DNA of 12,223 bases, from assembly GCA_902802215.1 (NCBI GenBank), contig CADCLH010000022.1, positions 14,618 to 26,840 of the forward strand, given 5' to 3'. A program made the translations under genes and the position numbers. A model generated the notes under the pieces. The model was not told the origin of the DNA. It did not search any database and saw only the letters and a program-made list of their open reading frames with translations. This stretch comes from Oscillospiraceae bacterium (GTDB lineage Bacteria; Bacillota; Clostridia; Oscillospirales; Oscillospiraceae). Within the stretch, counting starts at the first letter, position 1. Each line of letters begins with the position of its first letter. Of the stretch, positions 1 through 7,398 are shown piece by piece.

Positions 1-3000
1 CTCCTCCGCCTCCGCGGGCAGGAAGAAGACGCCGCCCCGCGCGCCCAGCAGGGCCTCGAGGCCCACGGACGCCAGCAGCTTTTCCAGCCGCGCAAGGCCA
101 GGACGCCTGTAGGCCCCGGCCTCCTGGCTCAGAAAGACGAGCTCCGCCTCCAGCCCGCAGCTTTTGAGCAGGCAGAAGGCGCGCAGCAGCTCCTCGCTCT
201 CCCGCGCCTCCGCCTCGCAGCAGAGGATGGGCAGCTCGCCCGAGACGCCCCAGCGCCAGAGCGCGCGGCGGGGGCAGGCGTCGGCGAGGCGGTTCTGCCG
301 CAGCGGCAGCACCAGCTCCATCGCCCTGTCGATCTGCGCCGCGTTCATCCCCAGCCGCAGCGCCGCCCAGCGCAGCATCGCCCCGGCGGCGGGGCGGCCC
401 TCCGCGAGCATGCGCCCCGCCCCGGCGAGGGCCGCGTCCCGGGAGGCGGCAAGGCAGAGCGCGAACTGCGCCCGCGTCTCCCGGCCGCGCCGGAGGGTAA
501 GCTGCCCTTCACAGCAGACGCGCGGGTCCGCCGCCGCGCCGAGGCCTCCGGCGCGGTCGGCCTTAAAGCGCAGCTCCAGATCCGAGCCCAGACAGAGCCA
601 GAGCTCCTTCAGCCCGTTTTTCGGCAGGCGGCGCAGCAGCAGCCGCCCGTCTTGCTCCTCCGCCTCCAGGCCGAGCTGCCAGTACGCCCGGTGGTCCTCC
701 CAATCCCGCGCCCTCGCCAGCACGGGCGTAAAGCGCAGCGCGAGCGGCAGCGTCCCGTCCCTCTTGGGCCGCAGCGTGAGCAGCAGGCTCTCGCCGAGCT
801 CGCCCGCCGCGCACTGGCGTTCGAGGCTGACGGCGGCGCTCTGCATCTCGCAGTCGAAGCGGCAGCGCTCCTCGCCGAAGGTCCAGCGCAAGGCCGGGGC
901 GTTCGTCAGGGCCTCGCCGCCGAGCTCGAGGGTGGGACAGTCCTCCGGCCGGTATACGCAGAGCTCGCCGAGCATCGCCTCGCTCACGCCCCGGTTCGTC
1001 AGCCGCAGGCTGTAGACGCCGTTGGACAGGAGGCTCGCGCGCGGCGTCCGGTCCGCCTCCCCGCCCGTCAGCGACCAGAGCGTGCGCGCCGCCTTTCCCG
1101 GCCGCTCGGGGACGCTCTGCGCCTCGCGCCGGATCAGCGCGCCGCCGTCGGGCAGCTTCTCCTGCAAAAGCAGCGTGCAGGCGGACGTCTCCGGCGAGGC
1201 CAGAAACAGCCGCCGCACCGCGCCGTTTTCCAGGGCGTTGACCGCGGCGAGTATGCTCATGCCCACATGGTGGGCCATCCAGCAGGGCACCGGCTCCCCG
1301 TCGGGGCGCAGGCAGCGTCCGGGCGTAAAGTCCAGCGCCTCCATCGGTCCCCAGCGCCCCCAGAGTCCGAGGTCTTTGAGCCTCCGGAGATTGCGCACCG
1401 CCGCCGCGGGCTCGACCGCCAGCGCGAGGAAGCTCGCGTAGGGCGCGATCACCAGCTCGTCGCCCATGCCGCGCCGCAGCGCCAGCTCCGGGCAGCCGTG
1501 GGCCTTGTAGCGGTAGCTCAGCGAGGGGTCGAGCGCGTAGAAGGCGCTCTCCGAAATGCCCCAGGGCTTTCCCGGCAGATGCCGCCGCTTCTGCACGTAC
1601 ACACAGAAGCGCGCGCTCTCGTGCAGCAGGCTCGAACGGTACAGGGGCAAAAACAGCGCGGGCATCAGGTACTCGAACATGGTCCCCGTCCAGCTCGCCA
1701 GACCCCGGTAGCCGTCCTTCTGCACCTGCGCCCGGCTGAGCCTTCTCCAGTGGCGCAGCGGGGCCTGCCCCCGCGCCACGGCGAGGTAGCTCGTGAGCAT
1801 CGCCTCGCTCGCCATCAGGTCGTAGCAGCCGCCGACGCTTTTTCCCCGGACCGGATCGTAGGAAATCAGAAAAAGCTCGCGTTTTTTGTCATAAAACGGT
1901 GAAAAATCCATCGCGTTTATGAGCTTTTCCAGCCGTTTTGAGAGCGTTTCGCAGCCCCATCCCGAGAGGGCGGAACGGGCGCAAAGCAGGGCTGCACAAA
2001 GGTTTCCGCTGTCCACGGTGGAGATCACGCGCGGCTCCATCGCCTGTAGCGTCAGGGTGTCGTACCAGTTGTAAAAGTGACCGGAATACCGCTCCATCCT
2101 CTCCAAAGTCGAGGTGATATGCTCCAAAAAGTTCACGGCCTCTTCTCGAGGGATCATGCCCGTCTCCCCCAGTACCGCCGCCGCCGCCATCCCCAGCCCG
2201 ATGTTCGTCGGGCTCGTGCGGTGGGCAGGGCCGAGGGGCGGAGACTGCTGAAAATTGTCCGGCGGGAGGTAGTGGTCTTCCGGGGTGCAAAGTTCACGAA
2301 AATAGTTAAAACTGTCGTTTACGGCCGAAAACAGCAGCTCACGGTCACGGGCGGAGAGGGGCGCGGCAGACGCCGCGGGCAGAGCCAGCGCCGCCGCTGC
2401 CGCCGGGGACAACAGCCACATCAGCCCCGCCGCTTTTCCGATCACCGCCGGGGAGAAGGCCATCAGCAGCACGCCCAGCGCGACCGCCGGCCACATCGCC
2501 CGCACATGGGCGGCGAGGCCCTTGCCGCCGCGGCTCTCGGCAAAGGTCTGCCACTGCAGGAGCCGCCGGTGGCTGACGAGCATGCGCCAGAGGGCCGTGA
2601 GGATCGCGCTGAGGCAGATCCAGGCCTCGAAGGGCAGCAGCCACAGCCGCATGAAGCAGCGCACGACGGCCCCGCCCACGCCCGTGAGCAGGCGCGCGTG
2701 CCGCCGCAGGCGCTCTCCGCTGCGGCGGCGGGAGAGCCCGGCGCCCGCCAGCGCGAGCGGCAGGCTTTGCAGCAGGGCGAGCAGGGCGGCCCAGGCCGCG
2801 AGGGCGAGGCCCGCGCCCCTGAGCGAAAAGCCGAGCAGGATCGCGGCCAAGGTCGCCGGAGGCAGGAGGCTGCGCAGCAGGCTGTCGAGCAGGCGGAAGC
2901 GGTCCATCGGGGCGAAGGCGCGGCAGAAGATCCAGGGGGCGTTCTGCCAGTCGCCGCGGATCCAGCGGTGCTGGCGCTTGAACCAGGCCAGGGGCGTGTC

Positions 3001-4815
3001 GGGGAAGGCGTCGGAGACGGCGGCGTCGCTCAGATAGCCGCCGCGCAGCAGCGCGCCCTCCAGCGCGTCGTGGGAGAGGATGCGCCCCTCCGGCAGCCGC
3101 CCGGAGCAGGAGAGCAGGAGCTTCAAGTCGATCAGCCCCTTGCCCGCGAAGCCGCCGCAGTCGAAGGCGTCCATGTACAGCTCCCCGTTCAGGCCGCCGT
3201 AGGGATCGCAGCCGCCGGGTCCGGCGAAGATGAGGGAGAAATCGGTGGAGGTCGCGCTCTCGAGCTCGGTCTCGATGCGGGGATGGAGGATGCCGTAGCC
3301 GGAGGCGACCGTGCCGTCCGGGCGCAGGCGCGGGGCGTTGAGCGGATGCAGGGCCGCGGCGATCAGCTCGCCCGCGGCGCCGGGCATGACGCGGGTATCC
3401 GCGTCGAGGGAGAGGATGAAGCGCGTGCCCGCGAGGGCGGAGGCGTCCCCGGTGACGGTGAGCGCCGAGGGCTCGCCCGCGAGCAGGCGGGCCAGCTCCA
3501 GCAGCGCCCCGCGCTTGCGCTCTCGGCCGCACCAGGTCTCGCCGTCAAAGCTGCGCTCACGCGTAAAGAGGTAAAAACCGCCCCCGTAGCGGCGGTTGAG
3601 CTCCTCCACGGTCCGGCGCGCGCGGTCGAGCAGCGCCTCGTCCTCCGGCATGTGCTCCCGCTGCGCGCCCGGCAGATCGGCGAGCAGGCCGAACAGCAGG
3701 TTCTCCCCCTCGCGGCGGCTCAGAAGGCGCAGCTCCTCCAGGCGCTCGGGCGCGCAGCAGCCGAGCAGCACGGACAGCACGCACAGGGTCTTCCCCTCCG
3801 GCGGGACGCCCGCCTCGGGGTCGAGACGCGGCAGACGCCGCGGCGCGGCGAATTGCAGCAGCACGAAATCGGTCAGGCCCTTGACCAGCGCCCAGACCGG
3901 CACCAGCAGGAGCAGGGCCAGCCGGGGATCGCCCAGCGTAAAGGCCAGCGCGAGCGAGCCGAAGAGCGTCAGCAGGATCAGGGAGACGATATACAGGCCC
4001 GCGCCGCTATTGCGGCGCGGCGGGAACAGCAGGAAGCCGACGTGCCCGTTTTCCCGCTCCGCCTCGTCGAGAAGCTCCCGCGCGAGCTGCTGTTCCTCGA
4101 CCCCGCGTTTTTTCGCCAGCAGCGAGAGGCGGTCGAGATAGGCGCTCTTTGAGGCGCGGTCCATGCGCGCGTAGACGCCCGCGCTCTCCCCTTCGAGCAG
4201 GGCGGAGCAGACGTCCGCCTCCTCGAGCACCGCGTCCAGATCCGTCTCGCCGAGCTGCCGCAGCGAGCCGAAAAGCGCCGCGAACGACGCTGTCAGCGTC
4301 TCCGGGTCGGAGGCGGCGCGCAGCCTGACGCACTGGGCCGCGACGCCCTCGATCACCGCGGCGCGCAGGGCGGCGGGAAAGAGCAGGAGCTCCTGCCGCT
4401 GAAGGACGGTCACGGACTGGAAGCCGCGCAGGAAGATCGCGCAGCGCTCGGCCGTGACGGAACCGTTGCCCGCTTGCAGGAGAGCCCGGCAGAGCTCCGC
4501 CACCAGCAGGCCGTCCCGGCAGCGCCGCTGGCGACGGCAGCCGCGCAGCGCGCGCAGGACGCCCGGGGCCTCGCGCAGCAGCAGCCAGCGGTTGTCCAGC
4601 AGCCACTCGCAGGCCGCGGGGATGTGCGAGGCGTTTTCATAGCGGCGGCGAAGAAGCGCGTGGCAGCGCTCCGCCTCCTGCATGGACCTGCGCAGACGGC
4701 GCGCCGCGGCGCGCCCGTCGCCCCGGCCCTCGGGCCGCAGGGTGCGGGCGCAGGAGGCCGCGTAGGCGAAAAGACGCTCGTCGTCGATATAGGGAATCAA
4801 ATTCATGCTGTCCAT
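1..4815 (-). CDS. Cyclic beta-1,2-glucan synthase (NdvB/Cgs-like), N-terminal 1605 residues, partial at left edge
   Basis: A single frame stays open from ATG 4815 to the window edge (1605 codons, no stop). The ATG has GGAG five bases upstream (CTCC at 4821-4824 on the plus strand); a second in-frame Met is three codons later. Seen in order: an N-terminal helical region with EWLLDNRWLLLREA; two membrane segments near residues 270-320; a processive glycosyltransferase domain with LDADTRV (D471, D473), GGFAGKGLIDLK, LSHDALEG (SHD 581-583) and QHRWIRGDWQ (615-624); further membrane segments near 642-692, 719-745 and 772-815; a glycoamylase-like domain with TSPTNIGLG, HFYNWYDT (913-920), STVDSGNL, SWTGTMFEYLMP and MAHHVGM (1180-1186); then a beta-rich stretch from about 1261 that matches the GH94 N-terminal sandwich. 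This order is that of NdvB/Cgs, inner-membrane enzymes that polymerise, cyclise and length-trim beta-1,2-glucan from UDP-glucose. Full family members are roughly 2700-2900 residues, so the GH94 catalytic part should lie left of the window. The family assignment is firm; the exact glucan made by this clostridial member is inferred. Confidence 0.9.
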   Translation of the reverse strand, partial: MDSMNLIPYIDDERLFAYAASCARTLRPEGRGDGRAAARRLRRSMQEAERCHALLRRRYENASHIPAACEWLLDNRWLLLREAPGVLRALRGCRRQRRCRDGLLVAELCRALLQAGNGSVTAERCAIFLRGFQSVTVLQRQELLLFPAALRAAVIEGVAAQCVRLRAASDPETLTASFAALFGSLRQLGETDLDAVLEEADVCSALLEGESAGVYARMDRASKSAYLDRLSLLAKKRGVEEQQLARELLDEAERENGHVGFLLFPPRRNSGAGLYIVSLILLTLFGSLALAFTLGDPRLALLLLVPVWALVKGLTDFVLLQFAAPRRLPRLDPEAGVPPEGKTLCVLSVLLGCCAPERLEELRLLSRREGENLLFGLLADLPGAQREHMPEDEALLDRARRTVEELNRRYGGGFYLFTRERSFDGETWCGRERKRGALLELARLLAGEPSALTVTGDASALAGTRFILSLDADTRVMPGAAGELIAAALHPLNAPRLRPDGTVASGYGILHPRIETELESATSTDFSLIFAGPGGCDPYGGLNGELYMDAFDCGGFAGKGLIDLKLLLSCSGRLPEGRILSHDALEGALLRGGYLSDAAVSDAFPDTPLAWFKRQHRWIRGDWQNAPWIFCRAFAPMDRFRLLDSLLRSLLPPATLAAILLGFSLRGAGLALAAWAALLALLQSLPLALAGAGLSRRRSGERLRRHARLLTGVGGAVVRCFMRLWLLPFEAWICLSAILTALWRMLVSHRRLLQWQTFAESRGGKGLAAHVRAMWPAVALGVLLMAFSPAVIGKAAGLMWLLSPAAAAALALPAASAAPLSARDRELLFSAVNDSFNYFRELCTPEDHYLPPDNFQQSPPLGPAHRTSPTNIGLGMAAAAVLGETGMIPREEAVNFLEHITSTLERMERYSGHFYNWYDTLTLQAMEPRVISTVDSGNLCAALLCARSALSGWGCETLSKRLEKLINAMDFSPFYDKKRELFLISYDPVRGKSVGGCYDLMASEAMLTSYLAVARGQAPLRHWRRLSRAQVQKDGYRGLASWTGTMFEYLMPALFLPLYRSSLLHESARFCVYVQKRRHLPGKPWGISESAFYALDPSLSYRYKAHGCPELALRRGMGDELVIAPYASFLALAVEPAAAVRNLRRLKDLGLWGRWGPMEALDFTPGRCLRPDGEPVPCWMAHHVGMSILAAVNALENGAVRRLFLASPETSACTLLLQEKLPDGGALIRREAQSVPERPGKAARTLWSLTGGEADRTPRASLLSNGVYSLRLTNRGVSEAMLGELCVYRPEDCPTLELGGEALTNAPALRWTFGEERCRFDCEMQSAAVSLERQCAAGELGESLLLTLRPKRDGTLPLALRFTPVLARARDWEDHRAYWQLGLEAEEQDGRLLLRRLPKNGLKELWLCLGSDLELRFKADRAGGLGAAADPRVCCEGQLTLRRGRETRAQFALCLAASRDAALAGAGRMLAEGRPAAGAMLRWAALRLGMNAAQIDRAMELVLPLRQNRLADACPRRALWRWGVSGELPILCCEAEARESEELLRAFCLLKSCGLEAELVFLSQEAGAYRRPGLARLEKLLASVGLEALLGARGGVFFLPAEAEE

Positions 4816-4905
4816 AGCTTCTCCGTTCGGAACTGCTTTTTTCCAGAACAGTTTTCCCTCAGAGCGCGCCGCCTATGCAAAAGCCTGCCTGACAAGAAAA
4901 AATGC

Positions 4906-4934
4906 TTGACAGGAGACGGGGCGGCGTGTATAAT
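4906..4934 (+). promoter_or_regulatory. Consensus vegetative promoter of the ylxM-ffh-rpsP-khpA unit
   Basis: TTGACA at 4906-4911 and TATAAT at 4929-4934 are both perfect matches to the housekeeping sigma consensus, with an ideal 17-bp spacer. Transcription should start near 4941, giving a leader of about 30 bases before the GTG of ylxM. It lies in the 156-bp gap between the divergent glucan synthase gene and ylxM. No equally clear promoter was found for the minus-strand gene in this gap. Confidence 0.9.
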
Positions 4935-4956
4935 GCGTAAAGCTTGAAGGCTTGAC

Positions 4957-4964
4957 AGGGAGGG
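4957..4964 (+). promoter_or_regulatory. Ribosome binding site deciding the GTG start of ylxM
   Basis: AGGGAGGG lies seven bases before GTG 4972. The first in-frame ATG (4999) has no comparable site and would cut off the conserved N-terminal residues, so the GTG is preferred. Confidence 0.75.
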
Positions 4965-4971
4965 CTGCGCC

Positions 4972-5328
4972 GTGGCGGAGAGCAGATGGACAAGGTCGAT
5001 GCTGCTGGATTTCTACGGCGAGCTTCTGACCGACAAGCAGAGAGAGTGCTTCGATCTGCACTACAACGAGGATCTGTCCCTGTCGGAGATCGCGGAGCAG
5101 CTCGGCATCTCCCGTCAGGGAGTCTGGGACAACATCCGCCGCGCCGAGAGCGCGATGGAAGAGATCGAGGAGAAGACCGGCCTGCTGCGCCGCTTTGAGG
5201 AAAACCGCGCGGCGCTCGCGCAGCTCCGGCGCACGCTGGAGGAGCTGGCGGACAGCACGGAGGGCCGGGCGCAGACGCTGGCCCGTCAGGCCGCGGACAC
5301 AGTCGGGACGCTCATCAGCAGAGGGTAA
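4972..5328 (+). CDS. ylxM: YlxM/p13 family putative helix-turn-helix protein, SRP-associated
   Basis: This 118-residue protein begins at GTG 4972. The N-terminal two thirds match the YlxM (UPF0122) family closely: LLDFYGELLTDKQRECFDLH, then YNEDLSLSEIAEQLGISRQG as a sigma-70 region-4-like helix-turn-helix, then WDNIRRAESAMEEIEEKTGL. The C-terminal 50 residues are a charged, probably coiled-coil helix. YlxM is nearly always encoded just before ffh in Firmicutes and in streptococci influences signal recognition particle assembly or activity; its DNA-binding role is assumed from the fold. Here the stop is three bases before the ffh start, so the two are almost certainly co-translated. Confidence 0.93.
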   Translation: MAESRWTRSMLLDFYGELLTDKQRECFDLHYNEDLSLSEIAEQLGISRQGVWDNIRRAESAMEEIEEKTGLLRRFEENRAALAQLRRTLEELADSTEGRAQTLARQAADTVGTLISRG

Positions 5329-5331
5329 ACG

Positions 5332-6717
5332 ATGGCATTTGAAAGCTTATCCGAAAAACTCAACGCAGCCTTCAAAAAGCTGCGCGGCAAGGGCCGCCTG
5401 ACGCCGAACGACGTCAAGGAGGCCATGCGCGAGGTGCGCATGGCGCTGCTGGAGGCCGACGTCAGCTACAAGGTGGTCAAGGACTTCACGAAGTCCGTCA
5501 CCGAGAAGGCCGTCGGTTCGGACGTGCTGGAAGCGCTCAACCCCGCGCAGATGGTCATCAAGATCGTCAACCAGGAGCTGTGCGCCCTGATGGGCGGACA
5601 GAACCAGAAGCTCAGCATCGGCTCGAAGTCCCCCAGCGTGGTGATGCTGGTCGGCTTGCAGGGCGCGGGCAAGACCACCAACGGCGCCAAGCTCGCAGCC
5701 TTCATGCGCAGGCAGGGCAAGCGCCCGCTGCTCGCGGCGTGCGACATCTACCGCCCCGCCGCCATCAAACAGCTCGAGACCGTCGGCGCGCAGCTGGACA
5801 TCCCGGTGTTCCAGATGGGACAGACCAACCCTGTCGACATCGCGAAGGCCGCCGTCGAGCACGCGAAAAAGCACGGCAACGACCTGGTCTTCCTCGACAC
5901 CGCCGGACGCCTGCACATCGACGAGCAGCTCATGGACGAGCTGAAGAACATCAAGGCCGCCGTGGAGCCCGCGGAGATCCTGCTGGTGGTGGACGCCATG
6001 ACCGGCCAGGACGCCGTCAACGCGGCCAACGCCTTCGACGCGGCGCTCGGCATCACGGGCGTGATGCTCACCAAGCTCGACGGCGACGCCAGAGGCGGCG
6101 CGGCGCTGTCCATCACGGCGGCGACCGGCAAGCCCATCAAGTTCATCGGCGTAGGTGAAAAGCTCGACGCGATCGAGCCCTTCCACCCCGACCGCATGGC
6201 CTCGCGCATCCTCGGCATGGGCGATATGCTGACCCTCATCGAGAAGGCCGAGCAGAGCTTCGACGAGAAGAAGGCCCTCGAGGCCGCCGAGAAGCTGCGG
6301 GCCAACCGCTTCACGCTCTCGGACTATCTCGAGCAGATGGGCCAGCTCAAAAACATGGGCGATCTCGAGAGCCTCGTGGGCATGATCCCCGGCCTGGACG
6401 CCAAGGCGCTCAAGGGCGCGAAGATCGACGAGAAGGGCATGGCCCGTCAGGAGGCCATCATCCTGTCGATGACGCCCGCCGAGCGCGAGAACCCCGCCAT
6501 CCTCAACTCCAGCCGCAAAAAGCGCATCGCCGCGGGCTCCGGCACCTCGGTGGTGGACGTCAACCGCCTCGTCAAGCAGTTCGACGCCATGCAGCAGATG
6601 ACGAAGCAGCTCTCCGGCAAGAACATGAAAAAGCTCCAGAAGAAGATGGGCAAAATGGGCGGCGGATTTCCCGGCTTCGGAGGCGGAGGGTTCCCGGGAG
6701 GCTTCCCCGGGTTCTGA
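5332..6717 (+). CDS. ffh: Signal recognition particle GTPase Ffh (SRP54)
   Basis: This 461-residue protein is full length for Ffh. It binds SRP RNA, captures signal sequences of nascent membrane and secreted proteins, and delivers ribosomes to FtsY at the membrane. The N domain (about 1-85) has the ALLEADVSYKVVKDF helix. The G domain carries GLQGAGKTT (108-116, P-loop), the DTAGR motif from D189, TKLDGDARGG (from T247) and GVGEKLD. The M domain includes MTPAERENP and SRKKRIAAGSGTSVVDVNRL, the RNA-binding helix-turn-helix, and is rich in methionine (FDAMQQMTKQL). The C-terminus is a Gly/Phe/Pro-rich tail of about 20 residues (GGGFPGFGGGG...), a common ending in this protein. ATG 5332 follows the ylxM stop by three bases, with AGAGGG in the end of ylxM as ribosome binding site. 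A long open frame on the opposite strand over the same span is a compositional shadow. Confidence 0.98.
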   Translation: MAFESLSEKLNAAFKKLRGKGRLTPNDVKEAMREVRMALLEADVSYKVVKDFTKSVTEKAVGSDVLEALNPAQMVIKIVNQELCALMGGQNQKLSIGSKSPSVVMLVGLQGAGKTTNGAKLAAFMRRQGKRPLLAACDIYRPAAIKQLETVGAQLDIPVFQMGQTNPVDIAKAAVEHAKKHGNDLVFLDTAGRLHIDEQLMDELKNIKAAVEPAEILLVVDAMTGQDAVNAANAFDAALGITGVMLTKLDGDARGGAALSITAATGKPIKFIGVGEKLDAIEPFHPDRMASRILGMGDMLTLIEKAEQSFDEKKALEAAEKLRANRFTLSDYLEQMGQLKNMGDLESLVGMIPGLDAKALKGAKIDEKGMARQEAIILSMTPAERENPAILNSSRKKRIAAGSGTSVVDVNRLVKQFDAMQQMTKQLSGKNMKKLQKKMGKMGGGFPGFGGGGFPGGFPGF

Positions 6718-6787
6718 TCTCACATACAGGGCACGCGATGCTTTGTAAATAAATCAACTTGCAAATACTACATGGAGGTGAAACCAC

Positions 6788-7024
6788 ATGGTTAAAATCA
6801 GACTTCGCAGAATGGGCGCCAAGAAGGCTCCGTACTACCGCATCGTCGTTGCGGATTCCCGCAGCCCCCGCGACGGCCGCTTTATCGAGGAGATCGGCCT
6901 GTACGATCCGATGGCCGACGGCGAGAAGATCACTGTCGACATGGAGCGCGCCAAGTACTGGATCTCGAACGGCGCACAGCCCACCGATACCGTCCGCGGT
7001 CTGCTGAAGAAAATCGAAGCCTAA
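6788..7024 (+). CDS. rpsP: 30S ribosomal protein S16
   Basis: This 78-residue basic protein begins MVKIRLRRMGAKKAPYYRIV, the hallmark S16 N-terminus, followed by VADSRSPRDGRFIEEIGLYDP and a C-terminal AKYWISNGAQPTDTVRGLL. S16 binds 16S rRNA early in assembly of the 5' domain of the small subunit. The length is typical of bacterial S16 without a C-terminal extension. A strong GGAGGTG site lies about seven bases before ATG 6788. The 70-bp gap from ffh is AT-rich compared with the genes on either side; it may help initiation, but no convincing separate promoter was found there. Confidence 0.98.
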   Translation: MVKIRLRRMGAKKAPYYRIVVADSRSPRDGRFIEEIGLYDPMADGEKITVDMERAKYWISNGAQPTDTVRGLLKKIEA

Positions 7025-7038
7025 GGAGTCCTTAACGC

Positions 7039-7269
7039 ATGAAAGAGCTTTTGACCTACATCGTGCAGAGCCTGGTGGATGATCCCGCCCAGGTCTCTGT
7101 GACCGAGCGCAAGGCCGACGGCGAAATCATCTTTGAGGTGCGCGTCGCCGACGGCGATATGGGCAAGGTCATCGGCCGCAACGGCAGGATCGTCAAGCAG
7201 ATCCGCATTCTGATGCGCGCCGTCGCCCAGAGAAAGGGCAAAAAGGTTTCCGTCGAGATCATGGACTGA
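7039..7269 (+). CDS. khpA: KH-domain RNA-binding protein KhpA (YlqC family)
   Basis: This 76-residue protein consists of a single KH domain. MKELLTYIVQSLVDDP is the family N-terminus, and the GxxG RNA-binding loop appears as GKVIGRNGRIVKQIR near residues 50-64, ending in KKVSVEIMD. In streptococci KhpA pairs with KhpB (EloR/Jag) and binds many RNAs, affecting cell elongation and division. It sits 14 bases after rpsP with AAGGAG (7023-7028) overlapping the rpsP stop codon, and is the last gene of this transcription unit. The rpsP-khpA pairing is standard in Firmicutes. Confidence 0.96.
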   Translation: MKELLTYIVQSLVDDPAQVSVTERKADGEIIFEVRVADGDMGKVIGRNGRIVKQIRILMRAVAQRKGKKVSVEIMD

Positions 7270-7273
7270 TCGT

Positions 7274-7301
7274 AAAAAATCCCGCTTCGGCGGGATTTTT
7301 T
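7274..7301 (+). terminator. Rho-independent terminator after khpA
   Basis: TCCCGC (7280-7285), loop TTCG, GCGGGA (7290-7295) form a perfect stem extended by AAAAAA (7274-7279) pairing with TTTTTT (7296-7301). It begins four bases after the khpA stop and closes the ylxM-khpA unit. The flanking A and T tracts mean it could also act on the opposite strand. Confidence 0.95.
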
Positions 7302-7341
7302 GCGTTCCTTTACAGTTTGTCTGTATTTTTCTCAGCGGCTC

Positions 7342-7350
7342 TGCTATACT
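7342..7350 (+). promoter_or_regulatory. Extended -10 promoter of the lipoprotein gene
   Basis: TGCTATACT at 7342-7350 fits the extended -10 form (TG-n-TATACT). No good -35 lies 16-18 bases upstream; only TGTATT (7322-7327) is at the right distance, which suits an extended -10 promoter. It follows directly after the khpA terminator and precedes the lipoprotein start by about 49 bases. Confidence 0.65.
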
Positions 7351-7398
7351 TTAATCGAAGTCAGCTCCGAAACGGACAGGAACGAAAGGAGAGCTCAC

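Noticed and set aside
2077..4152. Plus-strand open frame of about 690 codons opposite the glucan synthase
   Set aside because: It is rich in Gln/Arg/Ala/Gly low-complexity sequence with no recognisable domain. The opposite strand encodes an unmistakable enzyme through the same region. It is a shadow caused by high GC.
5347..6723. Minus-strand open frame of about 458 codons opposite ffh
   Set aside because: It is His/Leu/Val-biased and is explained entirely as the complement of the GC-biased ffh codons; it has no ribosome binding site or domain.
6742..6772. Internal promoter between ffh and rpsP (TTGTAA ... AATACT)
   Set aside because: The hexamers match weakly and the spacer is about 15 bp. 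AT-richness of the gap alone explains the resemblance.
7022..7034. Palindrome TAAGGA-G-TCCTTA over the khpA ribosome binding site as a regulatory hairpin
   Set aside because: The single-base centre leaves only about four base pairs once a loop is allowed, so a stable hairpin is unlikely.
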